Shown one piece after another: positions 18,914 through 29,800 of a DNA stretch of 64,000 bases. The notes beneath the pieces were generated by a model that was given only the letters and a program-made list of their open reading frames with translations, was not told the origin of the DNA and did not search any database. How positions within the stretch are numbered: the first letter of the stretch is position 1; each line of letters begins with the position of its first letter. Location: NCBI GenBank assembly GCA_015665315.1, contig JADFAK010000006.1, positions 1-64,000 of the forward strand. Reading direction: 5' to 3'. The translations under genes were made by a program, and so were the position numbers. Source of the stretch: Flavobacteriales bacterium. GTDB lineage: Bacteria; Bacteroidota; Bacteroidia; Flavobacteriales_D; Sanyastnellaceae.

Positions 18914-19783
18914 CTAGAGCAAGTGCTTCTCTGCATGATAGGATGATCGCACTAATGGTCCGCTCTCTACATAACCAAAACCTTTCTCCAATCCTATGAC
19001 TCTCAGCTCCTCAAATTTCTCAGGAGTGATGAACTCTGCCACGGGAAGGTGCTTGGCCGTTGGCTGTAAATATTGCCCAAGCGTAAGCACATCAACTTCC
19101 ACTGCACGTAGGTCATCCATGGTTTCAAGTATCTCCTCCCATGACTCGCCGAGTCCCAACATAACGCCCGACTTGGTCTTCATACCGCCTTTTTTCAAAC
19201 GGCGAAGGACCTCTAGACTTCTATCGTACTTGGCCTGAATCCTCACTTCTTTTGTGAGTCGGCGTACTGTCTCTAAATTATGGGACACAATTTCAGGTGC
19301 AACATCGATAATACGTTGCAGGTTTTCCCAGTTGCCTGCAAAATCGGGAATAAGGGTTTCCAGTGTGGTGCCGGGAGATTTTCTCCGAATTGAACGGACG
19401 GTCATGGCCCAGATTTCTGACCCACCATCAGGCAGGTCGTCTCGATCAACAGAAGTAATAACAGCATGTTTTACCTCCATAAGCTTTACCGATTGGGCTA
19501 CCTTAGCTGGCTCAAAAGCATCGGCCTCTGCTGGTTTACCGGTAGAAACCGAGCAAAAGCCGCAAGATCTGGTGCACACGTTTCCCAGAATCATGAAAGT
19601 CGCAGTACCGGCTCCCCAGCACTCGCCCATATTCGGACAATTGCCACTTTCACAAATAGTATGCAGGTTGTGTTTTTCAACCAGCCCACGCACCATTTTG
19701 TAGTTTGCTCCAGTTGGTAATTTCACCCGAAGCCATTTCGGCTTGCGAGGTTTGAGGGCAGTTGTTGCCGAGGAATTCGTCAT
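18914..19783 (-). CDS. lipA: Lipoyl synthase
   Basis: Cys motifs [12 protein letters not shown] and CTRSCGFC; radical SAM protein. Confidence 0.95.
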   Translation of the reverse strand: MTNSSATTALKPRKPKWLRVKLPTGANYKMVRGLVEKHNLHTICESGNCPNMGECWGAGTATFMILGNVCTRSCGFCSVSTGKPAEADAFEPAKVAQSVKLMEVKHAVITSVDRDDLPDGGSEIWAMTVRSIRRKSPGTTLETLIPDFAGNWENLQRIIDVAPEIVSHNLETVRRLTKEVRIQAKYDRSLEVLRRLKKGGMKTKSGVMLGLGESWEEILETMDDLRAVEVDVLTLGQYLQPTAKHLPVAEFITPEKFEELRVIGLEKGFGYVESGPLVRSSYHAEKHLL

Positions 19784-20556
19784 CGTTTGTTATACTTCTT
19801 CCCGAGAAATAGATTGACGTAAAAATTGAAAAAGAAACGCTTATTTTTAACTCCTTCCAATCCACCAATATTCTCGGCCATGATAGGAACGCGCCTTAGG
19901 TAGGCATCAAACGCTACTCCAGTTTCTAGTCCTTTCAACCTATTCTTCGTATTCGAATACTCAAAATTGAAGGCAAATTTAGCGAAACCTCCAGGATATA
20001 CAGAAATCTCTGTAAGCCCATATACAAAGGGCGCTCGACCATAAATATCATCGAAAAAATGAATTTCTGGATCATATCGCTCGGTGCTGAGCGAACCACT
20101 GCCTTCTTCAAGGTGCGAAATTTCTAGGTAAACGGGCTTCGCAAATCCCAAAATCGGACCGACGCTATAGATATAGCTCACTTGCACCCCACTCTTCCTC
20201 AGTTTCACGGTTGATATGCGCTTGCGTCCAACGCCGGCTCGTAAGACAAACAGACTGTTCATCTTTCCGTACACATAACTCTTCGAATCTTGATAGGCGG
20301 GGTTGTAACTTCTTACTTCTTTCTCATGCTTCATGTAGACCAAATCGGCCGTATACATCCAGATTTTCGAAGCATTTTTATACTTACCCCATCCGTAATG
20401 CAAGCCGTAACCGCTGGAATGCAACTGAATCCCACCAAGCATTTGTTGGTTGTAGATAATAGTTGGTCCTTCCGGATCTTCGGATTGAGCCATTGTCTTC
20501 GTCGAAGAAAAAGACAATAGGAGCAGGGCAGATATAAAAAAGAGTGATCTTTGCAT
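19780..20556 (-). CDS. Hypothetical outer membrane/secreted protein
   Basis: Signal peptide [27 protein letters not shown]-track start 20631 is an over-extension into the divergent osmC gene. Confidence 0.7.
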   Translation of the reverse strand: MQRSLFFISALLLLSFSSTKTMAQSEDPEGPTIIYNQQMLGGIQLHSSGYGLHYGWGKYKNASKIWMYTADLVYMKHEKEVRSYNPAYQDSKSYVYGKMNSLFVLRAGVGRKRISTVKLRKSGVQVSYIYSVGPILGFAKPVYLEISHLEEGSGSLSTERYDPEIHFFDDIYGRAPFVYGLTEISVYPGGFAKFAFNFEYSNTKNRLKGLETGVAFDAYLRRVPIMAENIGGLEGVKNKRFFFNFYVNLFLGKKYNKR

Positions 20557-20564
20557 TCGCAGTT

Positions 20565-20572
20565 CAAAAGTA
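20565..20572 (-). promoter_or_regulatory. Bacteroidetes-type -7 box TACTTTTG for the 19780-20556 gene
   Basis: CAAAAGTA on plus strand, 8 nt from the ATG; TTG at about 24-nt spacing. Confidence 0.5.
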
Positions 20573-20604
20573 CGAATTAATAACGCAAAATTCCGACAAT
20601 CCTT

Positions 20605-21012
20605 ATGGCCTCCATGAAAGTAGAATACCAAGGTTCATTGCGCACGCTGTGCACACATGAAAAATCTGGTGACAGCTTTATAACAGATGCACCAATTGAC
20701 AATCACGGTAAGGGGGAAGCTTTTTCTCCAACAGATTTGATGGGGGTTTCACTCGCATCATGCATGATTACGGTGATGGGAATTGCGGCGGAAGCAAGAG
20801 GGCTATCGTTTGAAATAGCCGACGCTCAGATAAGCAAAACTATGTCTGCGGCTCCACGTAGAATTGCAAAAATCGAGATATTATTGAAAGTTCAGGATCC
20901 GGGATATTCGGACACTGAAAAAGAAATTCTCACACGCGCAGCTCTTGAATGCCCAGTTGCCCTGAGCCTCCATCCTGATTTAGAACAAAAAACGGAGCTG
21001 CTTTTTGTGTAA
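20605..21012 (+). CDS. OsmC family protein
   Basis: GEAFSPTDLMGVSLASCMITVMGIAA; CPVALSLHPDLEQKTEL. Confidence 0.9.
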   Translation: MASMKVEYQGSLRTLCTHEKSGDSFITDAPIDNHGKGEAFSPTDLMGVSLASCMITVMGIAAEARGLSFEIADAQISKTMSAAPRRIAKIEILLKVQDPGYSDTEKEILTRAALECPVALSLHPDLEQKTELLFV

Positions 21013-21017
21013 TTCAT

Positions 21018-21146
21018 CTAGTCTACAACAGGCGCTTCTGCTTCAATGTCAGAATAAGCCGCGCATGCTTGTTTGTGAGGTGTACAAGACACCATTGTTG
21101 CTCCAAGAGCGATCACTAATGCAATAAGTCCAAATACCTTTTTCAT
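21018..21146 (-). CDS. Small predicted lipoprotein (42 aa), absent from the ORF track
   Basis: ATG...TAG reads MKKVFGLIALVIALGATMVSCTPHKQACAAYSDIEAEAPVVD; lipobox-like ATMVSC; upstream TAAATTTG box. Confidence 0.7.
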   Translation of the reverse strand: MKKVFGLIALVIALGATMVSCTPHKQACAAYSDIEAEAPVVD

Positions 21147-21189
21147 GGCAAGAGAGGTTTAATGTGAAATTTTCCTTTTTGGGATTCCA

Positions 21190-21197
21190 CAAATTTA
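21190..21197 (-). promoter_or_regulatory. Bacteroidetes-type -7 box TAAATTTG upstream of the small lipoprotein
   Basis: CAAATTTA on plus strand; TTTG (CAAA at 21221-21224) about 23 nt further upstream. Confidence 0.5.
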
Positions 21198-21318
21198 GGT
21201 CGGTTTACGTAGTAGTTTCACAAAAGTTTCACGACGTTTTCAACAGCTTGATCTAAATTCGCTACATCATAAACGTTAAAACGCTCCGTTGTATTTCTTC
21301 GGTGTTGAATTTCCTTTC

Positions 21319-23007
21319 ATGAAGACGCATTTATTGGCATCCGTTTTAGTACTCCTCATCTTGTTTACACAGGGTGACTCAACGTATGGACAAACAGCGC
21401 AACCTTTGTGGCTGAAACTCGACATGCACGAAGAATTTGTTAGGCAAAACGTGGACTCGACGCTAGGCAATGTCAAGCATTTGCATTCATTGCAGATTCA
21501 AAACCAAGCCGACGGCTACTTGCTATGGACCGTTGACAGCACGCTCGCAACAGATAGCGCCCTACTTGCCTGGGCACACGCGGGACCGCTTTTCACCTGG
21601 AATAATATTCGGATTCACTCCCAGCAAACCACCAAGTTAAAACGGCGCGGACGAAAGCTGCACAAATCTACAACCTGGGCATCGGTAAGCAATGAAATTG
21701 AAGCCACACTGACTGAGTTTGAAAACCATGGCTATCCCTTTGCGCAAGTTCGATTTGCAGACCTACAAACAGACTCAGCAGAAATATCGGTTGCACTGGA
21801 AGCTGTGCCTGGTCCATTGGTGTTGATTGATAGTTTAATTGTAAAATCTGACGACAAGGTCAACGCCCGCTATTTGCAGGCACATTTGGGCATTCGCAAA
21901 AACGATCTGTACAACGAATCGCAAATCCTGTCCATCTCGAAACGAATTCAGGAAATCGCTTTTTTGTCTGAATTAAGGCCCACTGAAGTCCAATTCACAG
22001 AAGAAGGGGCTTGGGTCAATGTGTACGTAAAACGCAAGAAGGCCAACGCTTTTAACGGAGTAATCGGCATTCAGCAAAATGACAATGACGACAAAATCAC
22101 GATAACAGGCGACATCGACCTCAAGCTTCAGAATGTGATTAACCAAGGCGAGAGCATCCAACTTAACTGGAAGCGAATTCAGGCCGCCTCGCAACAACTG
22201 GAAATCAATTTATCTTATCCCTATTTACTACGCACCGCTTTGGGCATTGATGGTTCCTTGGATATTTTCAAGCGAGACTCCACCTTTTCGTCGGCCAATT
22301 TGAGTGGCGGACTCATTTATCGATTTGCGGCCAACAAGCTTATCAAGGCATTCGTGAGACAGGAATCATCAAGCACATCGCTCACGGGCACTCAGTTGAA
22401 CTTGGCATCGAGCAAGGCAATTTCATATGGATTGGCGGGGCATTTTGAGTCGGTGGATTATCGGTTTAATCCATCGCGCGGAGTAGTTGTATCTCTTGAA
22501 GGGGCTGCAGGAACAAAAAGCATCGACCGCCCGAGCTTGGATGAAGATTCAGAAACCATCAAGTTGAACCAATATGCCTTTGCCGGAGGAGTAGATCTAT
22601 ACATCCCTTTATTTGGTCGGTTCGTGGGAAAAATAGGCAGCAAAGGAGCCACCAAGCTATCGGATGAGGTGTATGAAAATGAGATGTTCCGTTTTGGAGG
22701 CATGAAAACCATGCGGGGTATGGACGAAAGTTCGCACCAAGTTTCCTCCTATACTGTAGGCTCTGTAGAAATTCGTTATTTGCTTGAGCAAAATAGTTTT
22801 GTTCATTTGTTTTTCGATCAAGGATGGTGGGAAAGCAAGACACCCACTAAATTTGTAACCGATACGCCCATTGGATTTGGAGCAGGAATAAGTTTCGAAA
22901 CCAAGTCGGGAATTTTTGCATTGACCTACGCCATGGGCAAGCAATTTAGCAACCCCATATTAATCAGGAATGCCAAAATCCACTTTGGATTCACTAGCTT
23001 CTTTTAA
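21319..23007 (+). CDS. Omp85/BamA-TamA-like outer membrane protein with POTRA-like N-terminus
   Basis: Signal peptide MKTHLLASVLVLLILFTQGDSTYGQ; VEFRFGGMKTMRGMDE-type barrel motifs, C-terminal Phe; Met at 21319 preferred. Confidence 0.75.
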   Translation: MKTHLLASVLVLLILFTQGDSTYGQTAQPLWLKLDMHEEFVRQNVDSTLGNVKHLHSLQIQNQADGYLLWTVDSTLATDSALLAWAHAGPLFTWNNIRIHSQQTTKLKRRGRKLHKSTTWASVSNEIEATLTEFENHGYPFAQVRFADLQTDSAEISVALEAVPGPLVLIDSLIVKSDDKVNARYLQAHLGIRKNDLYNESQILSISKRIQEIAFLSELRPTEVQFTEEGAWVNVYVKRKKANAFNGVIGIQQNDNDDKITITGDIDLKLQNVINQGESIQLNWKRIQAASQQLEINLSYPYLLRTALGIDGSLDIFKRDSTFSSANLSGGLIYRFAANKLIKAFVRQESSSTSLTGTQLNLASSKAISYGLAGHFESVDYRFNPSRGVVVSLEGAAGTKSIDRPSLDEDSETIKLNQYAFAGGVDLYIPLFGRFVGKIGSKGATKLSDEVYENEMFRFGGMKTMRGMDESSHQVSSYTVGSVEIRYLLEQNSFVHLFFDQGWWESKTPTKFVTDTPIGFGAGISFETKSGIFALTYAMGKQFSNPILIRNAKIHFGFTSFF

Positions 23008-23023
23008 TAGCGAGAACGATATA

Positions 23024-24340
23024 ATGATTGCTGTATACATATTAATAGGTCTCGTTGCAGGTGGGTTGATAGGCTTTTTTTATGCTCGCACAAGGCAAAT
23101 GTCTATTCCGGATGCCGAGAAACAGCATTTGATCAATCAGACTGCCGCTCAAGAAAAGGAATTATCCGATCTTCGAACTACGCATTTGGCGAATGCCAGA
23201 ACAATAGCATCGCAGGAAGAACAGATCAAGAATCTCGAAATTCTCAAAGCACAACAAAAGGAAGATAATTTAAGAGAGCAGCAGCGACTTCAAAAAGAAT
23301 TTCAATTGGTAGCGGCCAAAATCCTCGATGAGAACAGTGAGAAATTTACTAAGCAGAACAAGGCCAACATTGATTCGGTGCTCACTCCGCTGAAAGAAAA
23401 AATCAAGGAATTTGAGGAAAAAGTAGACGCTACTCATCGCCGGGACACTAGTGAACGGGTAGAATTGAAAGTTGAGCTGGAGAACTTGCTCAAGATGAAC
23501 CAGCAGCTTTCGAATGATGCGCAAAACCTCACAACCGCACTCAAAGGAGAAAACAAGACTCAGGGGAACTGGGGCGAAATGGTGCTGGAGCGAATTTTAG
23601 AGAATAGCGGACTGAAACAGGGCGTTGAATACGACGTTCAGCATTCGGTTCAAGGGGAGGAAGGCAGGCGATTGCAGCCGGATATAGTTGTAAAGCTTCC
23701 AGACAACAAACACATTATCGTTGACTCAAAAGTTTCTTTGGTGGCCTATGAGCGGTTGGTGAATTCAGAAAACGAGGAGGACCGTCAAAAGTATTTGAAA
23801 GAACATCTTTTGTCGATTCGCACACATATTAAATCGCTATCGGAAAAATCGTATCAAACAGCAGTGGGGATGCACTCTCCAGATTTCGTATTGTTATTTC
23901 TTCCAATTGAGTCTTCGTTTGGCGTTGCGCTGAGTTCCGATGTGGAGTTGTACAATTATGCATGGTCGAGGAAAATTGTGATTGTGTCTCCTTCAACATT
24001 ATTGGCGACCTTGCGCACGATTTCCTCTGTATGGAAGCAAGAACATCAAAACAGGAATGTATTGGAGATCGCTCGCCTTGCGGGGACTCTTTATGATAAA
24101 TTTGTTGGTTTCACAGGCGACATGGATAAAATCGAGTCCAAATTACTCGACGCGCAGTCGGCTTTCGGAAGTGCCAAAGGAAAGTTGATTTCCGGCAAGG
24201 GGAATATGGTGAGCATAGCACAAAAGACAAAAAAGCTTGGGGTAAAATCCAAAAGAGAGTTTGGTGAATCATGGACGAGTAAGGAAGCTGAAGGTTTGCC
24301 AACGAATACAGAACAAGACGAAGAAACAAGTGAGGAATAA
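23024..24340 (+). CDS. rmuC: DNA recombination protein RmuC
   Basis: GNWGEMVLERILENSGL, PDIVVKLPDNKHIIVDSKVSLVAYER; Met at 23024 follows the upstream gene without overlap. Confidence 0.93.
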   Translation: MIAVYILIGLVAGGLIGFFYARTRQMSIPDAEKQHLINQTAAQEKELSDLRTTHLANARTIASQEEQIKNLEILKAQQKEDNLREQQRLQKEFQLVAAKILDENSEKFTKQNKANIDSVLTPLKEKIKEFEEKVDATHRRDTSERVELKVELENLLKMNQQLSNDAQNLTTALKGENKTQGNWGEMVLERILENSGLKQGVEYDVQHSVQGEEGRRLQPDIVVKLPDNKHIIVDSKVSLVAYERLVNSENEEDRQKYLKEHLLSIRTHIKSLSEKSYQTAVGMHSPDFVLLFLPIESSFGVALSSDVELYNYAWSRKIVIVSPSTLLATLRTISSVWKQEHQNRNVLEIARLAGTLYDKFVGFTGDMDKIESKLLDAQSAFGSAKGKLISGKGNMVSIAQKTKKLGVKSKREFGESWTSKEAEGLPTNTEQDEETSEE

Positions 24341-25592
24341 GCCGTTTTTCTTTTCGATGATAATTTTGCTCCTATTATCCATAGGGTGCAGCAGTCCAGC
24401 GGGCATGCAATCGGGTCGTTATGACCGTTTGTATGATTACGAGGCCAAAGAAATACATCCTGATTTACTCATTCATCATGTGAGTGCCGACTCATCTGAC
24501 ATTCACTACAGTTTGAATGCTTCAGAATTTCTTTTTACGCGCTCGGAGGTGGGCAATCCCTACACCTGCAATATTGAGATTCAGTACAAAATTGTATACG
24601 TTCAAGACCTCTTGACGAGTGTATTAGATAGTGGATTGGTGATTATCAAGGAGGCCCGTGAGAAGGGTCAGAATGCAAATATCTCTGGGAAGATCAAGGT
24701 GGCCACACTCGGAAATCGGCATGGCACGTGTGAATTAGCTGTTGTTGACAAGCTAAGAAAAGTGGGGCAACCGGTGGAGATCGAAATCAACCGAAGAGAT
24801 GGAAATGCGAGACAGAATATATTATTGACAGACGGTGATGGCCGACCATTTTTCCGCAATCGGATGTCCCCTTCGAGCACCTACAAAATATATTGTCCGC
24901 TCATTCAAGATGACCTCCAAGTGATTGAGCACAATCCTGAAATTGACCTTCCTCCTCCTCCATTTTCTGACTCAAAACCGGCATTCCCCGAGCTTTTGGA
25001 AGAGACCCGAACGATGATTTATTTAGATGCCGATCGCCGCGGATATCTGGAACTTTATCCGGGCGTATTTTCCATCGGCAACCAGAGCGAATTACTTCTT
25101 ACCTTCAGTGTATCAGATGAATACTTTCCTGAGATTAAGACAGTAGATGCGATGGCTAATTGTTTGCGCTACATAACCTCGCGGGCTGAGTACGAGGGCA
25201 TTATGAACAACAAAGATCCGCAAAAGAAGATCGAGCAGTTTTGGTTGGACTGCGGGGGTTCACAGGACCGAGCTAAAGAGCTCATTCGGATTTATTACAA
25301 GCGTGTCGAAGAGGCAAATCGGTATTTTAGCGCTGGCATCCCAGGATGGAAATCGGATCGAGGGTTAATCCACATAATTTTTGGCAATCCACAATCGATT
25401 GAACATAAGCGGGGAAGTGAAATTTGGTTTTACGGCGACCCCAATAATGCGGCATCTTTGCGATTCGTTTTTGATGAGGCGACAAATAAAACATTGAATA
25501 ATTATTACATACTGCGACGAGACCGATTGTACAAAGCGCAATGGGAACGGGCGGTAACAAGTTGGCGAAATGGAAAGATTTACGAGGACTAG
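24330..25592 (+). CDS. GWxTD domain-containing lipoprotein
   Basis: Lipobox LLLLSIGC; C-terminal FWLDCGGSQDRAKELIRIYYKRVEEANRYFSAGIPGWKSDRGLIHIIFGNP; GTG 24330 or ATG 24357 start. Confidence 0.8.
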   Translation: MRNKPFFFSMIILLLLSIGCSSPAGMQSGRYDRLYDYEAKEIHPDLLIHHVSADSSDIHYSLNASEFLFTRSEVGNPYTCNIEIQYKIVYVQDLLTSVLDSGLVIIKEAREKGQNANISGKIKVATLGNRHGTCELAVVDKLRKVGQPVEIEINRRDGNARQNILLTDGDGRPFFRNRMSPSSTYKIYCPLIQDDLQVIEHNPEIDLPPPPFSDSKPAFPELLEETRTMIYLDADRRGYLELYPGVFSIGNQSELLLTFSVSDEYFPEIKTVDAMANCLRYITSRAEYEGIMNNKDPQKKIEQFWLDCGGSQDRAKELIRIYYKRVEEANRYFSAGIPGWKSDRGLIHIIFGNPQSIEHKRGSEIWFYGDPNNAASLRFVFDEATNKTLNNYYILRRDRLYKAQWERAVTSWRNGKIYED

Positions 25593-26340
25593 TACTTCAA
25601 CAGACCAAGTTATTTGGGGAATTCACCCAATAATGGAGGCAATCAAGGCGGGCAAAACGATCGATCGAATTTTATTGCGAAAGCAACTCAAGGGCGACAT
25701 GGTTTCGGAACTCGTGCAATTGGCAAAGGAGCATTCCATTCACCGACAATATGTCCCAGAAGTAAAACTGGATAAAATAACCCGAAAGAATCACCAGGGA
25801 GTGATCGCGTATATATCGGCAATAGACTTTCATGACCTAGGAGAGATCGCGTCAATGGCATTTGACCAGGGTCGGAGTCCGCGTTTCGTCGCACTTGACG
25901 GCGTGACAGACGTGCGTAATATTGGGGCGATAGCGCGAACGGCAGAATGTGCAGGAGTAGATGCTTTGATATTGCCGGCGAAAGGCTCGGCTCAAATCAA
26001 TGCTGATGCGATCAAAGTCTCAGCCGGAGCCTTGATGCGGATCCCCGTGTGTAAAGTACCACACTTCATTCGTTCATTAGAAGACTTAAAAGCGAGCGGC
26101 GTCCAGATTGTAAGCTGCACAGAAAAATCTGACAGTACCATCTTTGAGGCAGATCTATCTGGACCATTGTGCTTCGTCATGGGGTCGGAGGACATGGGGA
26201 TTCAGCCTTCTATCCTAGACATGAGTGATGCTTGCGTGGGAATTCCCATGCGAGGTGAGACTGCTTCGTTGAACGTTTCAGTAAGTGCTGGCATTGCTCT
26301 ATTTGAAATGATTCGCCAGATTGAGCTTTCCGAAAAGTAA
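25570..26340 (+). CDS. rlmB: 23S rRNA (guanosine-2'-O-)-methyltransferase RlmB/TrmH family
   Basis: WGIHPIMEAI, DGVTDVRNIGAIARTAEC, MGSEDMGI, IPMRGETASLNVSVSAGIALFE. Confidence 0.92.
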   Translation: MERFTRTSTSTDQVIWGIHPIMEAIKAGKTIDRILLRKQLKGDMVSELVQLAKEHSIHRQYVPEVKLDKITRKNHQGVIAYISAIDFHDLGEIASMAFDQGRSPRFVALDGVTDVRNIGAIARTAECAGVDALILPAKGSAQINADAIKVSAGALMRIPVCKVPHFIRSLEDLKASGVQIVSCTEKSDSTIFEADLSGPLCFVMGSEDMGIQPSILDMSDACVGIPMRGETASLNVSVSAGIALFEMIRQIELSEK

Positions 26341-26460
26341 TATTGGGGATAACATTTCCTGATTATCGGCAGACTTTTGGCCTTCAAGTCAAATATTTTT
26401 CCATCTTTGTTTGTTGTATCCCTCGATCCAATTGAGGTGTACACCTTAAACAAACGAACC

Positions 26461-26853
26461 ATGATCAATACTAGAAAAACTCTTTTTCTCGGTTTGATGT
26501 TCATATGCACGATTGCGATTTCGAATTCGATCACAGCACAGAACACAGCCTATGGAGAACGTGTAATGTTCGTCGAAATTTCAAATCTCGATCCTTACAC
26601 TTACAAAGACATTGTCGAAGGCCTAGAGTCTTCAAATGATTTCACCGTAAAGCAGGCATGTGTTCCTGCGGGAATCTTAATGCTATCAATTACTGAAGGC
26701 AATTCACACACATTGGATGAGAATTTTTCGACATTCAAAGGTGTAGTCATGCAAGCGACGGATTTAGAAGAGATTAAGATCATTGCTGAATATTCAGAGG
26801 ATGATTTTAATGCGCGCTGCACAGAATTCAGGATGAGAAAGCCTGAGAAGTGA
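26461..26853 (+). CDS. Hypothetical secreted protein
   Basis: 131 aa from ATG 26461 with signal peptide; upstream ORF-track portion is probably UTR. Confidence 0.6.
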   Translation: MINTRKTLFLGLMFICTIAISNSITAQNTAYGERVMFVEISNLDPYTYKDIVEGLESSNDFTVKQACVPAGILMLSITEGNSHTLDENFSTFKGVVMQATDLEEIKIIAEYSEDDFNARCTEFRMRKPEK

Positions 26854-26893
26854 TATTTCCCTCTCTACCAAGAACCACTAAAGCAATCTTTAC

Positions 26894-29800
26894 ATGAGGC
26901 TGAATTTGGATTTCAGACACCTAATAGCTGGTGCATTACTGATTACAACTGCATATCAATCTAGCGCACAATGTGATCTAGATACTATCCCCAACAATAC
27001 GCTATACGTTGACAACAGCATGAGCGCCATTCAAATGGCACAAGAGCTAGTGGGAGATGGGGTTGAAATTTTCAACGTTTCTGTCAACGCTCATCCCTTG
27101 TCATATGGATACTATTGTCTTAAAGACGATGCTTTGGGAGAAAGCCAAGGTATACTTCTATCGACAGGACATGCTGAAAATGCTATTGGTCCGAATGACG
27201 AAACTGGCTTACCGGATATCGACGACGAAGGCAATTGTCTGAACTGTGCAGAGTACGACAACTTTTTTGCCGGTAGTCCTTTGTTGACTCTTGCCAATGG
27301 CGGATTGACAACGTGGGATGCTTGTACATTTGAGTTTGACATAGTTACTCAGGGAGACAGCTTGAAGTTTGACTTCATGTTTGCCTCCGAGGAGTACTTG
27401 GAATGGGTTGGATCTTCTTTTAACGATGTATTTGGATTCTTCATCACGGCAGACAATATTGGAACGGATGTGAACATTGCGTTGATCCCTCAGACCTTAA
27501 CGCCCGTGGCCATCAACACGGTGAACCACATCGATAACTCAGAATATTTCTACAACAACCAAGATCCCTTGGGATTGGCAACACAGTACGACGGATTCAC
27601 ACAAGGTTTGCGCGCCGAAGTAGGGAACTTGATTCCTTGTGACACCATTCACCTCAAGCTCATCATCGCCGATGGTTCTGATCGAATCTATGATTCTGGT
27701 GTATTCATTAGCCGACTTGAATCCAACCCTATCACATTGCTGACTAGCACTGCTGGTGGTATTGATGACATGATCGAAGGTTGTAATGATGGTACGGTAA
27801 CTTTCCAAAGTCAGTATGCACAAGCAAATGATTTAGACGTGATTTTCTCAGTTTCAGGTGATGCTAACTTTCCTGCAGATTACACTACGAATCCCGATTT
27901 GGCCACTTTGGACAACGGAGATGGAACTTATACCATTACAATACCCTCTGGGTCTGCTTCCGTCGACTTAGATATCAATACTATTTTCGATGGTATTCTA
28001 GAAGGCCAGGAATTTGTCACCATAACCTTACTAGAGCAGACATGTGATACGGTTATATTCAACAGCGAAGTCAATTTTGGCATTATAGATTCGCTGTCGG
28101 TTAGTCTTTCTGCTCTGCCGGAAGAGATTTGCCCAGGAAATTGTACGACACTTACTGGGGACGCACTCACTTTGGGTGATGCGACATTTACTTGGGATCC
28201 CATTGACGGACTTGACCCAGGTGCTTTAACTCAGGATGTATGTCCTGATGTGACTACTACTTATACACTGACTTCAAATCTTTCATTTTGTGAAGAGAGT
28301 GCCAGTGTGACTGTTGTGGTAACACCTCTCTTGATAGATTTTGACGTAACGCCAATAAACTGCGAAGGCAGTAGTACGGGCGATATTGATCTAACGATTC
28401 TAAATGGTCAAGCCCCGTACACCATCACTTGGGTCGATGGAGATGGAAATTTCATTTCCAACGACGAAGATCTTGTTGATGTACCGGAGGGGACCTACTG
28501 CGTAACGATTGAGGATGACCTTGGTTGTTTATTGGAAGATCAATGTGTTGATGTTTTGGTCGTAAACCCACTGGAAGTGACAGATGTATTATTTGCGGAT
28601 TTCGCTTGTCAGGAAATTAGTTGTCCTGGCGCGTGTGACGGTTTGATCGACATCACCGTTGTTGGTGGTTCTGGCAACTATACGTACGCATGGACGGGCC
28701 CTTCATTCACAGCAGGCACAGAGGATATTTTTGACCTGTGCGAGGGTACCTATACCGTGACAATTACTGATGATGCTGGATGTGTAGTGATAGAGTCTTG
28801 GACTCTTGAGGCCCCTGCTCCATTGGAGATACAGCTAGAAGGAACAGTCGATGTACTGTGTACGGGTGAATCAACTGGACAAGCTTGTGTTACATCAACA
28901 GGAGGATGTCCTCCTTACTTCTACAGCTGGAGTCATGATGACAACTTGACCGCACCATGCGCATTGAGTCTGGCCAGTGACACATTCTACGTGCAAGTAT
29001 CTGATTTGAATGGTTGCTTGAGTACAGATTCGGTGGAAGTAATCATAGCTGAGCCAATCGAGCCAATTACTGTAGTCATTGACAATATCTTTATTTACCC
29101 AGGTGGATTTAACGTATCCTGCCCAAATGCTCAGGATGGAGCGATTGACATCACCGTAACAGGTGGAATTCCGAATTATGTCATTCAATGGAACAACTTG
29201 GATACTCCTTACGGATCATTTTTAGAAGATCCGACGAATGTCCCATGTGGTTCGAATGAATTGACGGTGACCGACGATAATAACTGTGTTTACACGGAGA
29301 TCGTTGAACTTACTTGTGTTCCTGATTTGTTCTTAGATTATACAACAGTTCAAAATCCATGTGGCGCACCTGATGCATCACAAGGAGAGATACACTTGAC
29401 AAATTACGGTGGAGGAAATGGCGGACCACATACTGTTACTTGGATCTCCGGACCAAGTTGTGGAGTATGCGTAGGGGACGATCTTACTGGTTTGGATTCT
29501 GGAAACTATGTCGTTGAATTAGAGGATGCTCAGGGATGTACAGAACAGTTCGTGATTAACATTGGTCAGAACTTAGATTTTACAATTACAGAATCAGTAA
29601 CTGATGCCACATGCTTCGGCACATGTGATGGGGCAATCGATGTTTCTGTCGTTCCAGAACTTGGTACAGAAGTTTATTCGTGGGTAGGACCAGATTTCAC
29701 GGCTGCCACTTCTAGTATAACAGACTTATGTGCTGGCACATATACCTTAACGATTACTCAAGGTGATTGCGAGCAGCAATTTACTTTTGTTGTAGACCAA

